From Planctomycetaceae bacterium (GTDB lineage: Bacteria > Planctomycetota > Planctomycetia > Pirellulales > Pirellulaceae): 8,407 bases of DNA. How positions within the stretch are numbered: position 1 is the first letter of the stretch; every line of letters starts with the position of its first letter. The notes beneath the pieces are model-generated. The model saw only the letters and a program-made list of their open reading frames with translations, was not told the DNA's origin and did no database searches. The stretch spans positions 1 to 8,407 of the forward strand of contig SXHS01000023.1 of NCBI GenBank assembly GCA_005773145.1, written 5' to 3'. This document shows positions 6,271-8,407 of this stretch, piece after piece. The position numbers and the translations under genes were made by a program.

Positions 6271-6579
6271 TCAGTTGGGACTGAAGTTCATTTGCGGCAC
6301 AACCTCCCGTCCCAACGGATTGCTAATGAACCGGCGGTAGCAATCGGGACAGAGATCAAAGGCCCGACGCTGATAGATGTCTTCACTAACCATGGCATCG
6401 TCGGCGTCTTCCATCCGCTCCATGATCTCATGAACTTCCAGCAAATGATCGCGGTCATCTCCCGGTTCATCCGCATACGATGAATCCAGAACGGCCTGAA
6501 TCTCCACCTTCACGACGTAACGCAAATCGTCCACTGGATCCAACTCGCGTTTGCAACGGTCACATGAGTAATGAAGCAT
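6271..6579 (-). CDS. Small CxxC...CxxC (zinc-ribbon-like) protein of unknown function
   Basis: The protein has 102 residues from the ATG at 6579. The open frame continues to an ATG at 6627, but the inner start is preferred. It has GGGGGAG seven bases upstream, and MLHYSCDRCKREL is the form I recall for planctomycete homologues. Two cysteine pairs, C6-x-x-C9 (SCDRCKREL) and C77-x-x-C80 (DLCPDCYRRF), probably bind one zinc ion. Between them is an acidic, likely helical segment (DRDHLLEVHEIMERMEDADD). The end NPLGREVVPQMNFS is hydrophilic, and there is no signal peptide or membrane segment. No enzymatic motif is present. It is the first gene of the operon with the SNase-like and leuB-like genes. 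The function is unknown; a small metal-binding adaptor is only a guess. Confidence 0.8.
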   Translation of the reverse strand: MLHYSCDRCKRELDPVDDLRYVVKVEIQAVLDSSYADEPGDDRDHLLEVHEIMERMEDADDAMVSEDIYQRRAFDLCPDCYRRFISNPLGREVVPQMNFSPN

Positions 6580-6586
6580 TACCAAA

Positions 6587-6593
6587 CTCCCCC
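6587..6593 (-). promoter_or_regulatory. Ribosome binding site deciding the start of the CxxC protein
   Basis: GGGGGAG on the minus strand lies seven bases before the ATG at 6579. This supports the short form over the ATG at 6627. Confidence 0.6.
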
Positions 6594-6617
6594 GCGTCAA
6601 GATGCGTGCATCACGCT

Positions 6618-6646
6618 CGAATACCAACCAACACCTGCGGACTCAA
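6618..6646 (-). promoter_or_regulatory. Weak candidate promoter of the CxxC/SNase-like/leuB operon
   Basis: On the minus strand TTGAGT (6646-6641), 17 bases, then TATTCG (6623-6618). This gives four of six and three of six consensus matches. The start point near 6611 would give a leader of about 30 bases to the ATG at 6579. Spacing is ideal but the boxes are weak. Confidence 0.3.
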
Positions 6647-6889
6647 GAACGAGCCCATGGCACAGCGTTCATGGTAATAATGCGCAGGGCACCAACGCAA
6701 GTGATTGTCGCCTATTTTTCCGAAAACTTGAGAAACTCCTCAACGTGACCGGTGACAACGGCAATCAATTCAACAGCAGCGAAATCGGTGAGGCGAGTGA
6801 GATTGTGTGGAGAACGGCCACCACCCTCTGGCCCCGTCAGATAGCACCGGCGTGTCGTGACAGCAACGCCATCACTCCGGTCTCATGCG
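6647..6889. other. Intergenic stretch with no recognised content
   Basis: Between the operon's upstream region and the fdxA terminator I see no gene, RNA or clear repeat. Open frames across 6571-6945 on the plus strand have no ribosome site and no recognisable protein content. Confidence 0.5.
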
Positions 6890-6932
6890 AAAAAAGCCCA
6901 TCCCGCATGGCCAAAGCCGTACAGGATGGGCT
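6890..6932 (-). terminator. Intrinsic terminator downstream of fdxA
   Basis: On the minus strand AGCCCATCC (6932-6924), a 20-base loop and GGATGGGCT (6903-6895) form a perfect nine-base-pair stem. It is followed directly by a T tract ending at 6890. It lies about 137 bases after the fdxA stop codon, so the fdxA message has a rather long 3' part or a further small product. Confidence 0.75.
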
Positions 6933-6973
6933 GATAATTGCTTGAAAGAGTCCGCTCTCGCACGAGCCTTGGT

Positions 6974-7114
6974 TTACTTGGGCTCTGGCTGGCCCATGGA
7001 CAGCAGGCCGAGGACAAAAGGCCCAGCGCCGAGGGCAATTCCGCTCGTGGAACTACTGGCCGATGCGATCAGCCTTCGGCCAGCGGTGGCTTCTTTTCCG
7101 TCAACACCGGGCAC
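6974..7114 (-). CDS. Possible 46-residue protein overlapping the fdxA 3' end (doubtful)
   Basis: An open frame with a GTG start at 7114 and TAA at 6974-6976 overlaps the last 46 bases of fdxA in another frame. It ends ahead of the fdxA terminator. The product has a small-residue hydrophobic stretch, GIALGAGPFVLGLLSMG, that could span a membrane, and a PEPK tail. There is no Shine-Dalgarno before the GTG, and I know no homologue. It would explain the long distance between fdxA and its terminator, but it may equally be untranslated. Confidence 0.15.
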   Translation of the reverse strand: MPGVDGKEATAGRRLIASASSSTSGIALGAGPFVLGLLSMGQPEPK

Positions 7115-7347
7115 TGCGAGGCCATTTCGGCATTCAATTCCTTAAAAGCAGCCCATTCTTCCGGCAGATTATCTTCGTGAAAAATTGCCTCAACCGGACA
7201 TTCGGGCACACATGCCTCGCAATCGATGCATTCGTCGGGGTGGATGTACAACATCTGATCCCCTTCGTAAAAGCACTCGACGGGGCATACCACTACACAA
7301 TCGGTGTACTTGCAGCCAAAACAGGGCTGGGCTACTACATGGGTCAT
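7069..7347 (-). CDS. fdxA: 7Fe ferredoxin ([3Fe-4S][4Fe-4S])
   Basis: The 92-residue soluble electron carrier closely resembles Azotobacter vinelandii ferredoxin I in pattern. The cysteines C9, C12, C17, C21, C25 and C40, C43, C46, C50 fall one residue after FdI positions 8, 11, 16, 20, 24, 39, 42, 45 and 49. By analogy C9, C17 and C50 hold the [3Fe-4S] cluster, and C21, C40, C43 and C46 hold the [4Fe-4S] cluster. Shared stretches include CKYTDCVVVCPVECFYEG, HPDECIDC and a TEKKPPL tail. The protein is about 14 residues shorter than FdI because the C-terminal extension ends at LAEG. The redox partner is not visible in the window. The start is firm: AGGAGA lies nine bases upstream of the ATG. 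It is transcribed divergently from the sigma factor gene and is followed by an intrinsic terminator. Confidence 0.93.
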   Translation of the reverse strand: MTHVVAQPCFGCKYTDCVVVCPVECFYEGDQMLYIHPDECIDCEACVPECPVEAIFHEDNLPEEWAAFKELNAEMASQCPVLTEKKPPLAEG

Positions 7348-7356
7348 CGAGCCAAG

Positions 7357-7362
7357 TCTCCT
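7357..7362 (-). promoter_or_regulatory. Ribosome binding site of fdxA
   Basis: AGGAGA is read on the minus strand with nine bases before the ATG at 7347. It is one of the strongest Shine-Dalgarno sequences in the window and suggests efficient translation. Confidence 0.65.
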
Positions 7363-7405
7363 ATGCGCCAGGATCTGGGAACTTTCACCGTCGGCCGGCC
7401 CCTCC

Positions 7406-7437
7406 GTCGACAGGCATCTCAGTCGACAGGCATCTCA
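7406..7437. repeat. Perfect tandem duplication of 16 bases upstream of fdxA
   Basis: GTCGACAGGCATCTCA occurs twice back to back (7406-7421 and 7422-7437) with no mismatch. Each unit begins with the palindrome GTCGAC. It lies 59-90 bases upstream of the fdxA start, within the fdxA/sigma divergent region, where paired operator sites would be expected. Confidence 0.85.
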
Positions 7438-7626
7438 CAGGTGCCGAAACGCGGACTTAATCCTCACTATCGACAATTTGCACATCCAAAGCCACTGGAA
7501 CTGGCCCCAACCTCATGGCCGGGCCCATGCATCGACTGGGGCGGCCCCCCCGGCGATACAAGTCCTTTTCCGCAAGCGACTTTGGCGCCAAAAGCATCGA
7601 ATTCTTGGGAACTCTAGAGGGGTTGT
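7438..7626. other. Divergent intergenic region upstream of the sigma factor gene
   Basis: Apart from the tandem repeat and the stem-loop listed separately, this stretch shows no gene. A minus-strand open frame over 7457-7861 overlaps the sigma gene and has no ribosome site. No convincing promoter for either flanking gene could be placed. Confidence 0.5.
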
Positions 7627-7676
7627 AAGCAAGTGTCAAGTCGCGGGCCCGGCTCTTTTTCGGGCTCGACTTGCTT
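7627..7676 (+). promoter_or_regulatory. Strong stem-loop with alternative pairings upstream of the sigma factor gene
   Basis: CAAGTCG (7637-7643) pairs with CGACTTG (7667-7673). Inside it, after a small asymmetric internal loop, GCCCG (7647-7651) pairs with CGGGC (7661-7665). The apical loop contains five Ts. The upstream AAGCAAGT (7627-7634) is also complementary to ACTTGCTT (7669-7676), so two exclusive foldings exist. It is not followed by a U tract. It lies about 70 bases ahead of the preferred sigma start, in a possible leader. Confidence 0.5.
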
Positions 7677-7729
7677 CGGTGCGAGCGGCTATCTAGAATG
7701 AATGTTTGGAGCCGGCCCCTGGCCCGGAT

Positions 7730-7734
7730 GGAGG
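7730..7734 (+). promoter_or_regulatory. Ribosome binding site favouring the TTG start at 7745
   Basis: GGAGG is followed by ten bases and TTG at 7745. The alternative TTG at 7706 has no Shine-Dalgarno, and an in-frame TAG at 7694-7696 rules out anything further upstream. Confidence 0.55.
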
Positions 7735-7744
7735 TCGTAACGCC

Positions 7745-8323
7745 TTGGCACTTGCCGAGATTGATCGTCGATTGCTGGAACGCTGCTTGGCCCATAGCCC
7801 GCGGTCTTGGGAGGATTTTGTTGACCGGTTTCTGGGCTTGGTCATGCATGTGATCAACCACACCGGGAGTTCTCGGTCCACGCGGCTTACGGCACAGGAC
7901 CGCGAGGATTTGGCCGCCGAAGTCTTTCTGGCGATCTTGGCCAATGATTTCGCCGTGTTGCGAAATTTCCGAGCTCAGAGCAGTCTGGCCACTTACTTGA
8001 CCGTGATCGCGCGACGGGTCGTTGTGCGCGAACTACTGCGTCAACGGGCCCATACGCCGCTGCTCGATCCTCACAGTATGCCTGCACGCGGGAGTGATTC
8101 CGAGCGGTCCGTGGAAGACCGTATCGTGGATCACGAGGAAGTGGCGCGCCTGCTGGAAGGGCTCAGCACCGATGAAGCGGAGATCGTGCGGTTGTATCAC
8201 CTGGAAGGTCGCAGTTACCAGGAGATCAGCAGCCGAGTGGGCATTCCCGAGAACAGCATCGGTCCCACGTTATCGCGAGCCCGCGCGAAGATGCGCCGCG
8301 CAGGCGCCGATACCGTTGTCTAA
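7745..8323 (+). CDS. RNA polymerase sigma factor, ECF-like (sigma70 family)
   Basis: The protein has about 192 residues from the TTG at 7745, or 205 if the TTG at 7706 is used; no ATG is available in frame. It should direct RNA polymerase to a specific promoter set. With the shorter numbering, region 2 spans roughly residues 20-100. It contains WEDFVDRFLGLVMHVINHT, DREDLAAEVFLAIL and the melting/-10 recognition helix SSLATYLTVIARRVVVREL. A short acidic linker follows. Region 4 is at about 130-185, with LSTDEAEIVRLYHLEGRSYQ and a helix-turn-helix running through IPENSIGPTLSRARAKMRR. Regions 1, 3 and any long C-terminal extension are absent, as in ECF factors. The RFLGLVMHVINHT...RxxDREDLxAEVF pattern is one I associate with planctomycete sigma factors. 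No anti-sigma gene is visible; one might lie beyond the right edge after the repeats. Rare-start usage and the structured leader suggest limited translation. Confidence 0.88.
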   Translation: MALAEIDRRLLERCLAHSPRSWEDFVDRFLGLVMHVINHTGSSRSTRLTAQDREDLAAEVFLAILANDFAVLRNFRAQSSLATYLTVIARRVVVRELLRQRAHTPLLDPHSMPARGSDSERSVEDRIVDHEEVARLLEGLSTDEAEIVRLYHLEGRSYQEISSRVGIPENSIGPTLSRARAKMRRAGADTVV

Positions 8324-8330
8324 ACTCTCC

Positions 8331-8381
8331 ACTGGCACAGGCTTCCAGCCTGTGATCAGTGGCATAGGCTTCCAGCCTGTG
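8331..8381. repeat. Two copies of a palindromic intergenic repeat after the sigma gene
   Basis: Two units of 24 bases at 8331-8354 and 8358-8381 (period 27) differ at only two positions. Each folds into a hairpin with CACAGGCT (or CATAGGCT), loop TCC and AGCCTGTG. The first stem has eight perfect pairs; the second has a T-G pair. They start eight bases after the stop codon. They resemble the GGCACAGGCTTCCAGCCTGTG elements I recall from many planctomycete genomes. There is no U tract, but they could stabilise the 3' end. A trailing CAGCGGCACCC near 8388 may be the start of a third, degraded copy. Confidence 0.8.
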
Positions 8382-8407
8382 GTCCCCAGCGGCACCCAAC
8401 TCGTCGC

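Noticed and set aside
6571..6945. 124-codon plus-strand frame
   Set aside because: It overlaps the start of the CxxC gene and ends past the minus-strand terminator arm. There is no Shine-Dalgarno and no recognisable content.
4408..7060. A 13-base match, TGGAACTACTGGC, at 4408-4420 and 7048-7060
   Set aside because: One 13-base identity is about what chance gives in 8.4 kb, and the flanks do not extend it.
7457..7861. 134-codon minus-strand frame upstream of fdxA
   Set aside because: About a quarter overlaps the well-supported sigma factor gene and it runs through the stem-loop at 7627-7676. Inner ATGs have no ribosome site and the product is unrecognised.
1..8407. CRISPR arrays, tRNA or rRNA genes, insertion sequences
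   Set aside because: No regularly spaced repeats, cloverleaf patterns, conserved rRNA stretches or transposase-like proteins were seen. The repeats present are short and lack spacers of CRISPR size.

Overview
The window looks like a piece of a planctomycete chromosome, probably of the Pirellulales/Pirellulaceae type. This is inferred, not proven. The reasons are moderately high GC, a formylmethanofuran dehydrogenase subunit A (FhcA) of the bacterial tetrahydromethanopterin C1 pathway, a sulfatase-family protein, an ECF-like sigma factor of a kind I associate with planctomycetes, a secreted protein resembling planctomycete-only hypotheticals, and many short palindromic intergenic repeats. No rRNA, tRNA, CRISPR array, phage or transposase gene was seen.

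Layout. Positions 1-472 (minus) hold the N-terminal part of a secreted protein cut by the window edge. Positions 473-948 are non-coding and unusually rich in hairpins and short direct repeats. Positions 949-2217 (minus) hold a sulfatase/alkaline-phosphatase superfamily protein that has lost the recognisable catalytic motifs. A divergent 259-base region with a plausible sigma70 promoter separates it from fhcA (2477-4147, plus), which keeps all the expected metal ligands but has none of its complex partners nearby. A 386-base convergent gap follows. It holds a planctomycete-like inverted repeat pair and an intrinsic terminator pointing the other way.

The next block is a compact minus-strand operon read from 6579 down to 4534. 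It encodes a 102-residue CxxC...CxxC protein, a membrane-anchored staphylococcal-nuclease-like protein that lacks key catalytic residues, and an isopropylmalate dehydrogenase-type enzyme (leuB-like). The last two genes share an ATGA overlap, and the operon ends in a hairpin plus U tract. Upstream lies a 7Fe ferredoxin gene (fdxA, 7347-7069, minus) with its own distal terminator. It is divergent from an ECF-like sigma factor gene (about 7745-8323, plus). The sigma gene is preceded by a strong, partly alternative stem-loop and followed by two copies of a palindromic repeat at the window end.

Functionally the window is mostly housekeeping metabolism: C1 transfer, leucine biosynthesis, electron transfer and one transcription factor. 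I found no convincing new multi-gene system. The most interesting points are the two apparently inactivated enzyme homologues (sulfatase-like and nuclease-like), the lone fhcA, the NADP-type residues in the leuB-like enzyme, and the repeat- and hairpin-rich gaps.
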